This document shows positions 11,101 to 20,982 of a stretch of DNA of 56,137 bases, one piece after another (position 1 is the stretch's first letter; the number at the start of each line of letters is the position of its first letter). The notes below the pieces were generated by a model that saw only the letters and a program-made list of their open reading frames with translations, was not told where the DNA came from and did no database searches. The stretch is from Flavobacteriaceae bacterium (lineage in GTDB: Bacteria; Bacteroidota; Bacteroidia; Flavobacteriales; Flavobacteriaceae), in NCBI GenBank assembly GCA_013215095.1, contig JABSPM010000076.1:1-56137 (forward strand), in the 5' to 3' direction. A program made the translations under genes and the position numbers.

Positions 11101-12357
11101 AAAGCCTTCTGCAACACCTGACACTAAAATACCTTGTGATACAGTAGCTATATCTCTAACTGCACTTGTTAATTGTGAGCTACCTGTTCCAATTATACCA
11201 GGATTAAATGCGTTGTTATCATTATCAGGAAACGCACTTGGATCTGCTGTAACTGTAACTGAAGAACCTAAAACAGAAGATTCCCCTAAATCTTGAAATG
11301 CGACAATGTTTCTAACATTATCGGTTTGATTACTCGTATTGGTTACCCAAACTTCAATTCTTGTAATTTGAACTCTACTATTGATGTACGGATAAGTCTC
11401 CAAAGCTTCATCATAATGATCTCTAAAGTACTGCGCTAAGAAAAAGTGTCTATTCTCATCATAATCCAATCCAAAAAAATCAAATTCCTCTACAGTACCG
11501 CCACCTTCTGAGACTACTGTTCTCGATTGCGAACGTTGCTCAGAGAACACTCCAGTAAGTTTTAACTTTCCAAATTGCAATTCGGTCTTAATCCCAAATA
11601 AACTTTGTGCTCCAGTTATCAAAGCACTATTTAGAGGCATACTTACATTACCCAATTCTATTTTTTTAACAATATCATCTTCTGTAGATGTATAGTTCAA
11701 ATTCAATAAATTTTGAAAATCAAATGTCGCTTGTGTATCATAATTTGCAGACACTTGGACTCTTGTACCAATTTTACCCAATAAACTTAAACTAATACGT
11801 TGATCAAAATCAAACGTAAAATTACTTCTATTACGCGGTGAAAAAGTGGGATTGTCTTGCTTTGTGTATAACACACCCAAATCCATTTCTACGGAACCCT
11901 GCGGAACCATTTCTATCTTATCACCTCCAAAAATTGACTTAAATAAATCTGAATCCACATACAGTTCTGGTATCAAATTCTTTTGCATGTCTTCCGTACC
12001 CTCCTTCTTTCCGTCATAAGCATCTACTTTTTGCTTATAGTAGTTCTTAAGCGCTTCTTTTCTTACTAGTTTTTGGTACTCTTCTGGTGTTAAAATAATA
12101 GGGTAATTAATATCAAAACTCCCTACGGTAGCGGTATAGATATAGCGATCTGTGATGGGGTCATAGGTATATTTATAAACAATACTACTCGGATCTGGAA
12201 TACCCAAGTTACCTAATGAGAATTCTGTACTTGTAGAATCTTGGGCAATTGGATTAATTTGTTGTGCAGAAACTATTGCTGAAAACAAGAATATTAAGCC
12301 ATTTATAGCATTGCATCTTAAATGTTTTGGAAAGATATTATTTATTATTGTATACAA
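5122..12357 (-). CDS. sprA: SprA, type IX secretion outer membrane translocon
   Basis: This 2411-residue protein has an N-terminal signal peptide (hydrophobic core [13 protein letters not shown], about residues 20-33), followed by many beta-strand-rich segments to the C-terminus, which ends RYNFGN. Size and character match SprA, known as the very large (about 36-strand) outer membrane barrel through which type IX cargo leaves the cell in gliding flavobacteria. Visible hallmarks are the early [17 protein letters not shown], the [14 protein letters not shown] segment, and the [17 protein letters not shown] segment. The start is six bases after the ruvA stop, so it is probably co-transcribed with ruvA and followed by gcvH. 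The two tonB genes and remB downstream complete the neighbourhood. Confidence 0.96.
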   Translation of the reverse strand: MYTIINNIFPKHLRCNAINGLIFLFSAIVSAQQINPIAQDSTSTEFSLGNLGIPDPSSIVYKYTYDPITDRYIYTATVGSFDINYPIILTPEEYQKLVRKEALKNYYKQKVDAYDGKKEGTEDMQKNLIPELYVDSDLFKSIFGGDKIEMVPQGSVEMDLGVLYTKQDNPTFSPRNRSNFTFDFDQRISLSLLGKIGTRVQVSANYDTQATFDFQNLLNLNYTSTEDDIVKKIELGNVSMPLNSALITGAQSLFGIKTELQFGKLKLTGVFSEQRSQSRTVVSEGGGTVEEFDFFGLDYDENRHFFLAQYFRDHYDEALETYPYINSRVQITRIEVWVTNTSNQTDNVRNIVAFQDLGESSVLGSSVTVTADPSAFPDNDNNAFNPGIIGTGSSQLTSAVRDIATVSQGILVSGVAEGFDYGKLENARKLTQGNEYTLNTQLGYISLNQRLQNDEVLAVAYQYTVVGNIDTSTGDQRVYQVGEFANDGVDSTQVDESGDGESITNQSLVVKMLKSTVTSVEQPIWDLMMKNIYNTGAFQLSEEDFRLNIFYTETSPLNYITPVEGTPFPTPTGNEDPLQETTLLRVFNLDKLNFNGDPQAKGDGFFDYVSGITIIPENGKIIFTKVEPFGSYLFEKLRLDATEDYEQDETIPGFYNANQSKYVFKKLYKETKTAALEDGEKNKFQIKGRYKSSGGSGIPIGAFNVPKGSVKVTAGGRVLVEGVDYTVNYQLGTVQILDPALQASNTPVQVSVENNAVFGQQNKRFMGFNAEYQFNENFLLGGTLLNLRERPITQKANYGTEPINNTIFGVYGNYSTEVPFLTRLVNKLPNIDTDVASNISVRGEAAFLKPGASNGADFEGEATSYVDDFEGTQNAIDLLSPQSWFLSSRPLDVSPRGNDGIGQETGYGRAMLNWYTVDPIFYSSQRPSDISDDDISDLYTRRIFIDEIFPEIDVVQGQNTLINSLDLVYYPEERGPYNFDPLVTDSNVLDDPAQNSWAGITRQLTSTDFEQANVEYIEFWLLDPFIDNTTNPGGKLTINLGNISEDVLSDGRKFYENGMPEDGSNDGLAEPGAYGTVYPQSQSLIYAFSTSGEQRTNQDVGLDGYNDAKEAETFLDFADQDDPARDNYTYFLNTDGDIFERYKQYNGLDGNSPDIFSDTNRGSTTQPDVEDINRDNTMNTINSYYEYELDITPTELDVDNSFIVDEKNRTVGLPNGQTAETRWLQFRIPLSEFTNAQGGISDFRSIRFARMYLTDFSEKTVLRFGTLDLVRSDWRRYELALDDEANNDNDVTEFTVGIVGIQENDGSYVSPPGVEVEQLNNNNTIVNQNEQSLVLNACDLEPEDSRAVFKNINVDMRQYKKLRMFMHAEQGEDASGLSDDQAVGFIRMGNDFTQNFYQIEIPLKVTIGESSDPETVWPNANEINLPIAILSKIKSLGIANGTLGNIDPTFYNVINGELNETAVDEFSDYPEGTQRIAVKGNPNFGDIRTLMVGIKNPDYNNANLDICTEVWFNELRLSDLDNEGGWAAILSVDSNVADFMNVSATGRRSTAGFGTIEQGPNERSREDIKQYDVVTNVNLGQLLPKKWGLQVPFNYGQSEELITPEYDQQYKDIKLQDRLDAATSSEEEDRIREQSEDYTKRKSINFIGVRKQRTGDKKARFYDVENLTLNYSYNQTEHRDFEIERSLDQNVRVGGNYNFSFEPLKLEPFKKNDSIFRSKYWKIMKDFNLNLLPSSFSVKADYIRQYNQQKFRDFDLGSENIGIEELFRRNYTFDLQYTVNYNLTDALQLNFTTSKNNIVRNYFINDQIDGEQDPSLDVWDGFFDIGDPNRQFQQLGINYEIPIHKIPTFSFLKANYAYTGDFQWQKGSDLYGNFTVDGQTYDLGNSISNANTHNINATLDFQKLYRYVGLTKKRKRSPRGGSNRNRDASKGVSIPTNKSAKDRKTSKPSKLLNFGIDLLTTVKRAQFNYSENNGTFLPGYIETPGFIGTFKPTFGYTFGSQRDVRHTAARNGWLTVYPDFNQQFTQVHTQNLDYSINLEPVKSLKIDLTGGRSYSKNSAENFNTIDQDADGLSDAYNLLTRNSFGNFNISTVLIKTAFSQSDEFGSEAFDAFRANRLTIARRLAQRNGVSLDDTDADGYPKGYGKTNQAVLIPAFLSAYSGQKVEKTKLDAFRDIAMPNWNLKYTGFMKMKWFKKRFSRFSISHGYNSTYTINQFTKNLDYVARDPDLDYEDQGDALDQGGNYKNERLFNNINLMEQFSPLVRLDMEMKSSLKILAELKKDRLLALSFDNNLLTEIQGYEYILGLGFRFKDVKIKSKLAGPRNIIKSDLNMKADLSLRNNKTIIRYLDLDNTQVTSGQTVWNLKYTADYAFSRNLTGIFYFDYMFSEYAISTAFPQTTIRSGITLRYNFGN

Positions 12358-12363
12358 AATATA

Positions 12364-12945
12364 TTACAAGTTTTTTAAAGCTTCTTTTATAATAGTTTCA
12401 ACTGCTGCATCATATTGGGTCTTAAGAATCTTATCGACAACACGTTCAGATTGCTTCTTAGCAAAACCAAGAACCTCTAATGCAGATAACGCTTCATCCT
12501 TATTTGTATTGTTTGGTGTCACCAGGCTTTCGTCTAAATCATAAACCTTGAGCACCTTATCTTTTAATTCAATAATAACACGTTGCGCTGTTTTGGTTCC
12601 AATGCCTTTTACAGACTGGATTACGGCAGCATCTTCAGAAGCTATAGCTTCTTTAACTTGATTTGGCGTTAAAGAAGATAACATAGTACGTGCTGTATTG
12701 GTTCCAATGCCACTCACAGAAATCAACAAACGAAAAATCTCTCTTTCAGCTAAAGACGCAAAACCATACAAAGTATGTGCATCTTCTCTAATTTGCAAAT
12801 GCGTATAAAGTTTTAGATTTTCGCTTTCCGGCAGCTGAGAAAAAGTATGCAAGGAAACATGTATTAAATATCCAACACCATTACAATCAATAATAACACT
12901 TGTAGGGTTTTTTTGGGTCAGTTTTCCTTGAATATGAGTAATCAT
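12364..12945 (-). CDS. ruvA: Holliday junction branch migration protein RuvA
   Basis: This 193-residue protein is of normal RuvA length. It starts MITHIQGKLTQKNPTSVIID (OB-fold domain), contains the helix-hairpin-helix segments SVSGIGTNTARTML and SVKGIGTKTAQRVI, and ends in the small three-helix domain that contacts RuvB (DEALSALEVLGFAKKQSE). RuvA holds the four-way junction while RuvB drives branch migration. ruvB is about 5 kb upstream on the same strand, separated by P450, queG and maeB. It is directly followed by sprA. Confidence 0.96.
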   Translation of the reverse strand: MITHIQGKLTQKNPTSVIIDCNGVGYLIHVSLHTFSQLPESENLKLYTHLQIREDAHTLYGFASLAEREIFRLLISVSGIGTNTARTMLSSLTPNQVKEAIASEDAAVIQSVKGIGTKTAQRVIIELKDKVLKVYDLDESLVTPNNTNKDEALSALEVLGFAKKQSERVVDKILKTQYDAAVETIIKEALKNL

Positions 12946-12967
12946 GACATTAATTTTCTTTCGGTAT

Positions 12968-12975
12968 CAAATGTA
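12968..12975 (-). promoter_or_regulatory. Candidate -7 box upstream of ruvA
   Basis: The minus strand reads TACATTTG, matching the Bacteroidota -7 consensus TAnnTTTG, 22 bases before the ruvA start codon. I do not see a clear TTTG at the -33 position, so this is only a partial match. Confidence 0.4.
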
Positions 12976-13019
12976 ACAAAATAATTGTATTGGAACCATT
13001 TACATCGCATGTTAAATCT

Positions 13020-15293
13020 CTACATTTTTGCTTTTTTCTGAGCATCTATAACGGCTATTGCCGTCATATTCACCATCTCATCTACACTGGCTCCCAATTG
13101 CACAATATGCACAGGCTTTTGCATTCCCATCATTATTGGACCAATTGAGTCAGCTTTATTTAGTTCTTTTATGAGTTTATATGTAATATTTGCAGCGTCT
13201 AAATTTGGAAAAATTAAGGTATTCACTTTTTTTCCTGCTAATTTAGAAAACGGGAAACGTTCTTTTAAGACTTTACTATTTAATGCAAAATCCGTTTGCA
13301 ACTCTCCATCTACAAGCAATTCTGGGTAGTTGTCATGAAGACGCGTTACGGCTGTTCTAATTTTGGAGGCACATTCATGTTTAGATGAACCAAAGTTAGA
13401 ATAAGATACCATTGCCATCACTGGGTTTAATCCAAACATTTTGACTGCATTTGCAGTCATAATTGCTATCTTTTCTAAATCCTCCGCAGATGGACTTATA
13501 TTTATAGACGTATCGCTTAAAAATAAAGGTCCTCTATCGGTAATCATTACATTGGTTGTTGCAATTTTAGAGGCGCCTTTGGATAAACCTATGAGTTCAA
13601 TCATTGGCTTCACTACATCTGGATAGTTACGTGAATATCCTGAAATTAGAGCATCTGCATCACCTTGATTAACCATCATAGCGGCAAAATAATTACGCTC
13701 ACGCATTAATTTTTCTGCCGTATACTGAGTTATTCCTCTACGTTTTCGTGCTTTCCAATACACTTTTGCATACGCATTTTTTCGCGTTAATTCTGCATCT
13801 GATTTTGGGTCAATGATTGGTACTTCTGCATCAAATTCAATTTCAGCTTTAAGTTTTTGTATACGATCCTCTCGTCCCAATAGTATAGGTTGTGCAATAC
13901 CTTCATCATGAACAATTTGAGCTGCTTTTAATACATCTAAATGATCTGCTTCTGCAAAAACAACGCGTTTTGGGTTCAATCGTGCTCTATTATGGAGTAG
14001 GCGTACCAATTTATTATCATTACCATGACGTTCAAAAAGGGCTTCTTCATATTTATTCCAATCGACAATTGGCTCTTTTGCTACACCACTTTCCATAGCT
14101 GCTTTGGCTACAGCTAAAGGCACCTTACCTATAAGTCTTGGGTCAAATGGTTTTGGTATAATATAATCTCTACCAAAAATTAATTTGGTTTCGCCGTAAG
14201 CAATATTAACTTGCTCTGGAACAGGTTCTTTTGCCAAATTGGCCAAAGCTATAACGGCAGCCATTTTCATTTCTTCATTTATGGCGGTTGCTCTAACATC
14301 TAAAGCGCCTCTAAAGATAAAAGGAAAACCGAGCACATTATTGACCTGATTAGGATGATCTGAACGACCAGTTGCCATAATAATATCATCTCTAGTATCT
14401 ATTGCTAATTGGTAGGCGATCTCTGGATTTGGATTAGCCATTGCAAATACTATTGGGTTAACTGCCATGACCTTTAGCATATCTGGTGTAACGATATCCG
14501 AGGTTGACAATCCAATAAACACATCGGCGTCCACCATAGCTTCATCTAGAGTGTCAATTTTTCTATCTGTAGCAAATTCTGCTTTTTGGTCGGTAAGATG
14601 TTCTCTATCTTTTCTAATAACACCTTTACTGTCTAGCATCACAATATGTTCGGTCTTTGCACCAAAAGCTGTATATAATCTTGTACAAGAAATTGCTGCA
14701 GCACCAGCACCACTGACTACAATTTTCACATCCTCAATACTTTTATTTGTGAGTTCTAAAGCATTTAATAAGGCTGCAGCAGAAATGATTGCTGTACCAT
14801 GCTGGTCATCGTGCATTACTGGGATGTCGAGTTCTTCCTTTAAGCGCTTTTCAATTTCAAAAGCCTCTGGAGCCTTTATATCTTCTAGGTTAATACCACC
14901 AAATGTTGGTGCTATATTTTTAACAGTCTGTATAAATTCTTCAACATTTTCTGTATCAACTTCTATATCAAACACATCAATATCAGCAAATATTTTAAAA
15001 AGCAATCCTTTTCCTTCCATGACTGGCTTAGAGGCCTCAGGTCCAATATTTCCTAGACCTAAAACTGCCGTTCCGTTGGAAATAACAGCAACCAAATTCC
15101 CTTTAGTTGTATAGTCGTATGCTTTGCTTTTATCCTTTTCAATCGCTAAACATGGTTCTGCTACTCCTGGCGAATATGCCAAGGCTAAATCTCTCTGTGT
15201 AGCATATCTCTTCGTTGGAACCACTTTGATTTTCCCAGGTATAGGTTGCGAATGATATCTTAACGCTGCTTTTTTATTGTTTTGTTTACTCAT
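13020..15293 (-). CDS. maeB: NADP-dependent malic enzyme (malic-PTA type)
   Basis: This 757-residue protein matches the long MaeB form. The N-terminal ~430 residues are the malic enzyme, with LALAYSPGVAEPC near residue 35, the VMHDDQHGTAI motif, and the nucleotide-binding segment IVVSGAGAAAISC. The remainder is a phosphotransacetylase-like domain, starting near RARLNPKRVVFAE, that is usually regulatory rather than catalytic. It decarboxylates malate to pyruvate and makes NADPH in the cytoplasm. The gene has its own promoter-like box in the gap after queG and is followed 74 bases later by ruvA. Confidence 0.95.
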   Translation of the reverse strand: MSKQNNKKAALRYHSQPIPGKIKVVPTKRYATQRDLALAYSPGVAEPCLAIEKDKSKAYDYTTKGNLVAVISNGTAVLGLGNIGPEASKPVMEGKGLLFKIFADIDVFDIEVDTENVEEFIQTVKNIAPTFGGINLEDIKAPEAFEIEKRLKEELDIPVMHDDQHGTAIISAAALLNALELTNKSIEDVKIVVSGAGAAAISCTRLYTAFGAKTEHIVMLDSKGVIRKDREHLTDQKAEFATDRKIDTLDEAMVDADVFIGLSTSDIVTPDMLKVMAVNPIVFAMANPNPEIAYQLAIDTRDDIIMATGRSDHPNQVNNVLGFPFIFRGALDVRATAINEEMKMAAVIALANLAKEPVPEQVNIAYGETKLIFGRDYIIPKPFDPRLIGKVPLAVAKAAMESGVAKEPIVDWNKYEEALFERHGNDNKLVRLLHNRARLNPKRVVFAEADHLDVLKAAQIVHDEGIAQPILLGREDRIQKLKAEIEFDAEVPIIDPKSDAELTRKNAYAKVYWKARKRRGITQYTAEKLMRERNYFAAMMVNQGDADALISGYSRNYPDVVKPMIELIGLSKGASKIATTNVMITDRGPLFLSDTSINISPSAEDLEKIAIMTANAVKMFGLNPVMAMVSYSNFGSSKHECASKIRTAVTRLHDNYPELLVDGELQTDFALNSKVLKERFPFSKLAGKKVNTLIFPNLDAANITYKLIKELNKADSIGPIMMGMQKPVHIVQLGASVDEMVNMTAIAVIDAQKKAKM

Positions 15294-15317
15294 TATTTTC
15301 AGGTTAAAATGAATTTA

Positions 15318-15325
15318 CAAAGTTA
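15318..15325 (-). promoter_or_regulatory. Candidate -7 box upstream of maeB
   Basis: The minus strand reads TAACTTTG (TAnnTTTG consensus) 24 bases before the maeB start, in the gap between queG and maeB. A TTTC lies 19 bases further upstream, one base off the -33 TTTG consensus. This supports independent transcription of maeB. Confidence 0.45.
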
Positions 15326-15357
15326 ATCGGTTGAACGGAATAGAGAAATTTAATAAG

Positions 15358-16284
15358 TTAATCTTTTAAAAACTCAATATTTCGAGTCAATCCTGAAAAC
15401 TTGGTACGTTTTACAGCTGATTTTTGAAATATTTTACTAAAAACTTCTTGGGTGATTTCCTCCCAATCTTTCCTAGACATATCTAAGAGTTCTGGATGTG
15501 GGTTAAAAAGCGGCTCGTTATGCGGTTTTGAAAAACGATTCCAAGGGCATACATCTTGACATACGTCACATCCAAACATCCAATCATTAAATTGGCCTTT
15601 CATTTCCGTTGGTAACTGTTCCTTTAATTCTATGGTAAAATACGAAATGCATTTACTCCCATCAACCACATAAGGCTCTACAATAGCTTGAGTTGGGCAA
15701 GCATCTATGCACGCTGTACATGAGCCACAGTGATCTGTAGTAGGCATATCATAGTCCAAATCTAAATCTAGAATAAGCTCTGCAATAAAATAAAACGACC
15801 CTGTTTTTTTTGTAATAAGATTACTATGTTTTCCTACCCAACCCAATCCCGACTTTGCAGCCCAAGCTTTATCTAATACAGGAGCAGAATCTACAAAAGC
15901 CCTTCCTTCTACCGCTCCAATCTCTTCTTCTATAGTATGCAATAATGTTTTTAGCTTATCTTTTATAACAAAATGATAATCCATGCCATAGGCATATTTA
16001 CTAAGTTTTGGAGCCTTTTCATCTTTTTGAATGTGATGCGGATAATAATTAAGCAATAAAGAAATGACACTTTTTGATCCTTCTACAAGCTTTGTTGGGT
16101 CTAAACGCTTATCAAAATGATTTTCCATGTATTGCATTTTTCCATTTCTATTGTCATTCAGCCACTTTTCTAATCGCGGTGCTTCGACTTCTAAAAACCC
16201 TGCTTTACTAATTCCGCAAGACAAAAAACCCAAGCGTTTTGCTTCGGCTTTAATAAGTTCGGTATGTTTGGTTTTTATACTCAA
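15358..16284 (-). CDS. queG: Epoxyqueuosine reductase QueG
   Basis: QueG carries out the last step of tRNA queuosine synthesis, reducing epoxyqueuosine with a cobalamin cofactor and two [4Fe-4S] clusters. The cluster ligands are visible in [12 protein letters not shown] and [11 protein letters not shown]. The early [14 protein letters not shown] motif and the [18 protein letters not shown] active-site region are typical. The longest frame starts at 16344 and would overlap the P450 gene by 64 bases. I prefer the TTG at 16284, which overlaps the P450 stop as TTGA and gives about 308 residues starting just before [17 protein letters not shown], the usual length. If correct, queG is translationally coupled to the P450. 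Confidence 0.9.
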   Translation of the reverse strand: MSIKTKHTELIKAEAKRLGFLSCGISKAGFLEVEAPRLEKWLNDNRNGKMQYMENHFDKRLDPTKLVEGSKSVISLLLNYYPHHIQKDEKAPKLSKYAYGMDYHFVIKDKLKTLLHTIEEEIGAVEGRAFVDSAPVLDKAWAAKSGLGWVGKHSNLITKKTGSFYFIAELILDLDLDYDMPTTDHCGSCTACIDACPTQAIVEPYVVDGSKCISYFTIELKEQLPTEMKGQFNDWMFGCDVCQDVCPWNRFSKPHNEPLFNPHPELLDMSRKDWEEITQEVFSKIFQKSAVKRTKFSGLTRNIEFLKD

Positions 16285-17606
16285 TTTCTTGTAATAAAGG
16301 TCATGGTTACATCTACTGGCTTTAGAGTAATTAATGGATTGCATTTTATAGCTCCAACAGAAGTGCTTATATCAAATCGTTCTATAATGTGCTTAAGTGC
16401 TAACGTCATTTCATAAATCGCAAAACTATTCCCTATACACAATCTTGGCCCAGCGCCAAATGGCATATAATATTGGGCATAGGTTTTCATATTTTCTTTG
16501 AAACGTTCTGGTTTAAAGTCATCGGGGTCTTTCCAATATTTCGAATTCCGATGCATTTCATAAATAGAAATACCAATCATCGTCCCTTTTTTTAAGTGGT
16601 AATCTTCGATGGTATCATCCTCAATATTGACGCGATCTGTAATCCAGGCTGGTGGATACAATCTTAAACTCTCATTGATACATTGTTTGGTGTATTGTAA
16701 TCCTGAAAGCGCTTCTAAAGGTGTACTGCAAGATAAATTTTGTACTTCCGATTTAACTTTTAATAGAGTTTCTGGATGTTTCGCTAATAATGTAAGCGTA
16801 AAGGTTAAGGCATTTGCTGTAGTTTCATGCCCTGCTACAAAGAGAATTAAAATTTCATCTATAAGTTGTTCATTGGTCATATGACTGCCGTCTTCATATG
16901 TAGCATTGAGCAGCATATCCAATAAATCATCATGGGTGGCTGTAGATTGTCTTCTTTCGGTAATTATAGTTTCAATTATAGTCCTACTTTCTTTCACAAG
17001 CTTCATGTGATAGTGTATTTCACCTTTGAGTTTATACCATATTTTTTTATGTGGTTGACGTATTTCTTTTACGATAAAGACTTGAAGTTGTTCAATAATA
17101 TCCTGAAGTCGTTTTAGCGTTTCGGCTTTTGCTGAATAATTAAACAATGATTTTGCTACTACTTTAAAGGCTAGCACATTCATTATAGCATATAAATCCA
17201 CCGTTTTGTTGGTTTGAATCGTTTCAACATCTTCACGTATAGCCTTATCTATTATAGCAACGAGTTTCTCAATTTTTTTTTTATGAAATGCAGGTTGAAT
17301 TAATCTGCGCTGGGTTAACCAATATGTACCATTTGAGGTTAGCAAGCCATAACCTACATATTTGGATAAAAAACGGCTTTGTATCTTGGATTTATGATAC
17401 TTTTTATGTTTTTTTTGAAATACATGTTTTGCTAAATTAGCATCTCTACTAAGAATGACATGCCCATATAAAGGCGACTTAACCGCAAATGAGTCGCCAA
17501 CAGTATCAAACCAATTTCTATGATATGGAATTGGATTTTTAGCTATTGCTGAAGATTGTAGCAAGAACTTATAAAATGGAATTCTATTTGGGTACTTATA
17601 TGCCAT
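16281..17606 (-). CDS. Cytochrome P450
   Basis: This 441-residue soluble-type P450 has all core motifs: I-helix [12 protein letters not shown] (AGxET), K-helix ESLR (ExxR) followed by LYPPAW, the PERF region (FKPERFKEN), and the haem loop [11 protein letters not shown] with the thiolate Cys at about residue 390. The early segment [26 protein letters not shown] fits the CYP102/CYP4-like class that often acts on fatty acids. The substrate cannot be read from sequence. It lies 31 bases after ruvB and its stop overlaps the preferred queG start, so it is in a ruvB-P450-queG operon. No redox partner gene is adjacent. Confidence 0.93.
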   Translation of the reverse strand: MAYKYPNRIPFYKFLLQSSAIAKNPIPYHRNWFDTVGDSFAVKSPLYGHVILSRDANLAKHVFQKKHKKYHKSKIQSRFLSKYVGYGLLTSNGTYWLTQRRLIQPAFHKKKIEKLVAIIDKAIREDVETIQTNKTVDLYAIMNVLAFKVVAKSLFNYSAKAETLKRLQDIIEQLQVFIVKEIRQPHKKIWYKLKGEIHYHMKLVKESRTIIETIITERRQSTATHDDLLDMLLNATYEDGSHMTNEQLIDEILILFVAGHETTANALTFTLTLLAKHPETLLKVKSEVQNLSCSTPLEALSGLQYTKQCINESLRLYPPAWITDRVNIEDDTIEDYHLKKGTMIGISIYEMHRNSKYWKDPDDFKPERFKENMKTYAQYYMPFGAGPRLCIGNSFAIYEMTLALKHIIERFDISTSVGAIKCNPLITLKPVDVTMTFITRN

Positions 17607-17637
17607 TTAGAAACAATACATATCTCATTTATTTATA

Positions 17638-18660
17638 CTAAAACAAGCCACCTTGGACACCGCCTTTTACACGACCCAAATGTTTATATGCTGCTTCTGT
17701 TACCTCTCTTCCTCGCGGCGTTCTAATGATAAAACCCTGCTGAATTAAAAAAGGTTCATAAACCTCTTCTATGGTCTCAGCACTTTCACTAACTGCTGTT
17801 GCCAATGTAGTGATACCTACTGGACCACCTTTAAATTTATCAATAATAGTGGTGAGTATTTTATTATCCATCTCATCCAAACCATGAGCATCAACGTTTA
17901 AGGCTTTTAGGCTAAACTTAGAAATCTCTATATCTATAGCGCCATTGCCTTTAATTTGCGCAAAATCTCGAACTCGTCTTAATAAAGCATTGGCTATTCT
18001 TGGTGTTCCTCTACTTCTTCCAGCAATTTCTATGGCAGCTTCCATAGTAATTGGCACTTTTAAAATGTATGCACTACGTTGTACAATAGTAGCTAACAGT
18101 TCGGTAGAATAATACTGTAAGCGACTACTAATTCCAAAACGAGCACGCATGGGAGCGGTTAATAAACCTGAACGCGTTGTAGCTCCAACCAATGTAAAAG
18201 GATTTAGATGAATCTGTACCGTCCTTGCATTGGGACCAGATTCTATCATGATATCAATTTTAAAATCTTCCATAGCGGAATACAAATACTCCTCAACAAT
18301 AGGACTTAGGCGATGAATCTCATCTATAAACAAAACATCGCGCTCCTCTAAGTTGGTCAATAAACCCGCCAAATCTCCTGGTTTATCCAACACAGGACCA
18401 GATGTAATCTTAATGCCCGCACCCAATTCATTAGCCAAAATATGTGCTAGTGTGGTTTTTCCAAGACCTGGAGGTCCATGAAATAAGGTGTGATCTAAGG
18501 CATCTCCTCGCAAATTTGACGCCTCTACAAATACTTGTAGATTTTCCAATACCTGTTCTTGACCTGTAAAGTCGGCAAAGGAAAGCGGTCTCAATGCTTT
18601 CTCGATATCATTTTCTTCTGGAGAAAAGTTATCACTCGTTGGATTAAGGTTGTCATTCAT
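17638..18660 (-). CDS. ruvB: Holliday junction branch migration ATPase RuvB
   Basis: A hexameric AAA+ motor that, with RuvA, moves Holliday junctions. From the preferred start the protein has 340 residues, with Walker A GPPGLGKT at 62-69, Walker B FIDEIHRL, sensor 1 GATTR, an arginine-finger region (APMRARFG), and the C-terminal winged helix ([14 protein letters not shown]). I chose the methionine opening [10 protein letters not shown] rather than the upstream in-frame ATG at 18702, because length and N-terminus then match the family and because a promoter-like box lies between the two. P450 and queG follow. Confidence 0.96.
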   Translation of the reverse strand: MNDNLNPTSDNFSPEENDIEKALRPLSFADFTGQEQVLENLQVFVEASNLRGDALDHTLFHGPPGLGKTTLAHILANELGAGIKITSGPVLDKPGDLAGLLTNLEERDVLFIDEIHRLSPIVEEYLYSAMEDFKIDIMIESGPNARTVQIHLNPFTLVGATTRSGLLTAPMRARFGISSRLQYYSTELLATIVQRSAYILKVPITMEAAIEIAGRSRGTPRIANALLRRVRDFAQIKGNGAIDIEISKFSLKALNVDAHGLDEMDNKILTTIIDKFKGGPVGITTLATAVSESAETIEEVYEPFLIQQGFIIRTPRGREVTEAAYKHLGRVKGGVQGGLF

Positions 18661-18665
18661 AGTAA

Positions 18666-18673
18666 CAAAAGTA
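18666..18673 (-). promoter_or_regulatory. Candidate -7 box immediately before ruvB
   Basis: The minus strand reads TACTTTTG, a TAnnTTTG match ending five bases before the preferred ruvB ATG. A TTG lies 23 bases upstream, at the long end of the usual spacing. If active, the transcript would start at or near the start codon and be almost leaderless. Confidence 0.35.
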
Positions 18674-18744
18674 CGTAAAAACGTTTGTATATACATCAAC
18701 ATGGTAAAATTCCAATTAATGCCATTTTTCTTTTAAAATTACAT

Positions 18745-19025
18745 GAAGAAAACACCCTTTTCTCTTTCAGTATCAAAATAAAATATAGCTAAAGCTATCC
18801 TTTTAATACCATCCCATCTCTACTCCTAAAATACTTAATTAAAGTACGCTTTTTTGCCTTATCTTTCAAAATAAAAACAACCCTTAACTAAGGCTATGAC
18901 TGATTTTTCTTTTTTTATCTAATACAAAAAATTATCATTTTTCTAATGTGTAATTTAACAGAAGAACTGGTGTAATTTCTAATTTTTATTCTTTTATTTT
19001 ACGCGACTTTCAAATAGAACGATGT
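18745..19025 (+). repeat. Dispersed intergenic repeat, copy B (with inserted segment)
   Basis: Between ruvB and the oxidase terminator, this copy contains the aaaacacccttttctc block, then aataccat (18805-18812) with the atctctac block, the gcttttttg block, about 60 bases not found in the other copies, then tttctaatgtgtaattta and cagaagaactggt (ending about 18971), then acgcgactttcaaat. Order matches copy C for the central block. No coding capacity is visible in this 0.46-kb gap. Confidence 0.7.
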
Positions 19026-19097
19026 ATAAGCTTATGTCTCGCTAACAAAGGTTGTCATTCTATTTATAGTGCGTATGCTCAGCATATTTCTTAAACA

Positions 19098-19133
19098 ACA
19101 AAACGCCTTTCTTTAATTAGAAAGGCGTTTTGT
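19098..19133 (-). terminator. Terminator of the act-cox operon
   Basis: A perfect 15-bp stem (19098-19112 with 19119-19133) with a 6-nt loop lies 27 bases after the stop codon of oxidase subunit I. The minus-strand arm ends in TTTTG followed by TTT, so it can terminate the long respiratory operon. It could work on either strand. Confidence 0.85.
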
Positions 19134-19159
19134 TTATATCGTTTTAAGTGGTATTACAT

Positions 19160-20950
19160 TTAATGTTGTAGCTCCTCTTCTCCTTCTTTCAAAGGAATGT
19201 GTTGTTGTACAAAATCTTCATCATGACCAGGCTTAGAATAGTCATAAGGCCAACGGTGCACGGTTGGGATTTCTCCTGGCCAATTTCCATGAATATGTTC
19301 TACGGGTGTTGTCCATTCTAAAGTGTTTGAACGCCATGGATTTTGTGTCGCTTTTTTTCCATAGAACATACTGTAGAAAAAGTTCCATAAGAATACAATT
19401 TGAAACACTCCCCCTGTTAAGGCAAACACTGTAATCACAACATTTACATCAGATAAATCATCAAAGAGCGGAAACTTACTGTTGGTATAATAACGTCTTG
19501 GTAATCCTGCCATTCCAATAAAGTGCATTGGGAAGAATACGCCATAGGCACAAATTGCAGTAATCCAAAAGTGAATATACCCTAAGTTCTTATTCAGCAT
19601 TCTACCAAACATTTTTGGATACCAGTGATATACCCCAGCAAATAATCCGTATAATGCCGAAATCCCCATTACCAAATGGAAGTGTGCTACCACAAAATAG
19701 GTGTCATGCACATTAATATCTAGAGCACTATCTCCCAAGATGATTCCAGTTAATCCACCAGTAATAAATGTAGACACCAATCCTATAGAGAATAGCATGG
19801 CCGGGTTAAACTGGAGGTTACCTTTCCATAAGGTTGTAATATAGTTAAAGGCTTTTACTGCCGAAGGAATTGCGATTAATAAAGTTGTAAATGTAAATAC
19901 AGATCCTAGGAATGGATTCATTCCAGAAACGAACATGTGGTGCCCCCAAACAATTGTAGACAAAAATGCAATAGCCAAAATTGAGGCTATCATGGCACGG
20001 TAGCCAAAAATTGGTTTTCTAGCATTTGTTGCTATAACTTCTGATGTAAGTCCTAATGCTGGAAGCAATACAATATATACTTCTGGATGCCCTAGGAACC
20101 AAAATAAATGCTCAAATAATACTGGAGAACCACCTTGATAATGTAAGACTTCTCCTTGTATAAAAATATCGGATAAGAAAAATGAGGTTCCAAAACTTCT
20201 ATCCATTATTAACAATAAGGCAGCCGATAATAATACTGGGAAAGACACCACTCCAATTATTGCGGTAACAAAAAAGGCCCAAATGGTTAAAGGCAATCTT
20301 GTCATTGTCATTCCTTTTGTTCTTAAATTTAATACGGTTACCACGTAGTTCAAAGATCCCAATAGCGACGATGCTATGAATATAGCCATAGACACTAACC
20401 ATAAGGTCATACCCGCTCCAGAACCTCCTTGTGCTAACTCTACTGCACTTAAAGGCGGATATATTGTCCATCCTGCGGCGGCTGGTCCTGCTTCTACAAA
20501 TAAAGAAATAATCATGATAACACTCGACAAGAAAAATAACCAATAGGATACCATATTCATAAATCCTGATGCCATATCTCGTGCACCTATTTGCAGCGGA
20601 ATTAACAAATTACTAAAGGTACCACTCAAACCTGCTGTTAATACGAAAAACACCATTATAGTGCCATGAATTGTAACTAATGCCAAATAGATATCAGCAT
20701 CCATAACGCCATCTGGGGCCCATTTACCAAGTAAGGCTTCAAATAAAACATTTGGTTCTTCTGGCCATGCAATTTGAATACGGAATAATAATGACATTAG
20801 AATTCCCACAATTCCCATAATAATACCTGTCACCAAATATTGCTTAGCAATCATTTTGTGATCGTAACTAAAAATATATTTAGAGACAAATGTTTCTTTA
20901 TGATGATGTCCATGATCGTCGTGATCGTGAGTATCTGCGTGTTCTGACAT
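19160..20950 (-). CDS. ctaD: Cytochrome c oxidase subunit I (aa3 type)
   Basis: This 596-residue subunit holds haem a and the haem a3-CuB centre of the terminal oxidase in the inner membrane. About twelve helices are visible. Metal and haem ligands appear in HGTIMVFFVLTAG, GHPEVYIVLLP (CuB His and the His-Tyr cross-link), WGHHMFVSG, and VHDTYFVVAHFHLVMG. The N-terminus has a short His/Asp-rich tail (seven His in the first 17 residues) before the first helix. It is the last gene of the act-cox operon, followed by a strong terminator. No subunit III gene follows. Confidence 0.97.
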   Translation of the reverse strand: MSEHADTHDHDDHGHHHKETFVSKYIFSYDHKMIAKQYLVTGIIMGIVGILMSLLFRIQIAWPEEPNVLFEALLGKWAPDGVMDADIYLALVTIHGTIMVFFVLTAGLSGTFSNLLIPLQIGARDMASGFMNMVSYWLFFLSSVIMIISLFVEAGPAAAGWTIYPPLSAVELAQGGSGAGMTLWLVSMAIFIASSLLGSLNYVVTVLNLRTKGMTMTRLPLTIWAFFVTAIIGVVSFPVLLSAALLLIMDRSFGTSFFLSDIFIQGEVLHYQGGSPVLFEHLFWFLGHPEVYIVLLPALGLTSEVIATNARKPIFGYRAMIASILAIAFLSTIVWGHHMFVSGMNPFLGSVFTFTTLLIAIPSAVKAFNYITTLWKGNLQFNPAMLFSIGLVSTFITGGLTGIILGDSALDINVHDTYFVVAHFHLVMGISALYGLFAGVYHWYPKMFGRMLNKNLGYIHFWITAICAYGVFFPMHFIGMAGLPRRYYTNSKFPLFDDLSDVNVVITVFALTGGVFQIVFLWNFFYSMFYGKKATQNPWRSNTLEWTTPVEHIHGNWPGEIPTVHRWPYDYSKPGHDEDFVQQHIPLKEGEEELQH

Positions 20951-20982
20951 AATCTATATCTGTTTATCTTTTTTAAGTAATA

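Noticed and set aside
20199-20543. A 114-residue minus-strand frame within oxidase subunit I
   Set aside because: It lies fully inside a well-conserved gene in another frame and shows no family pattern.
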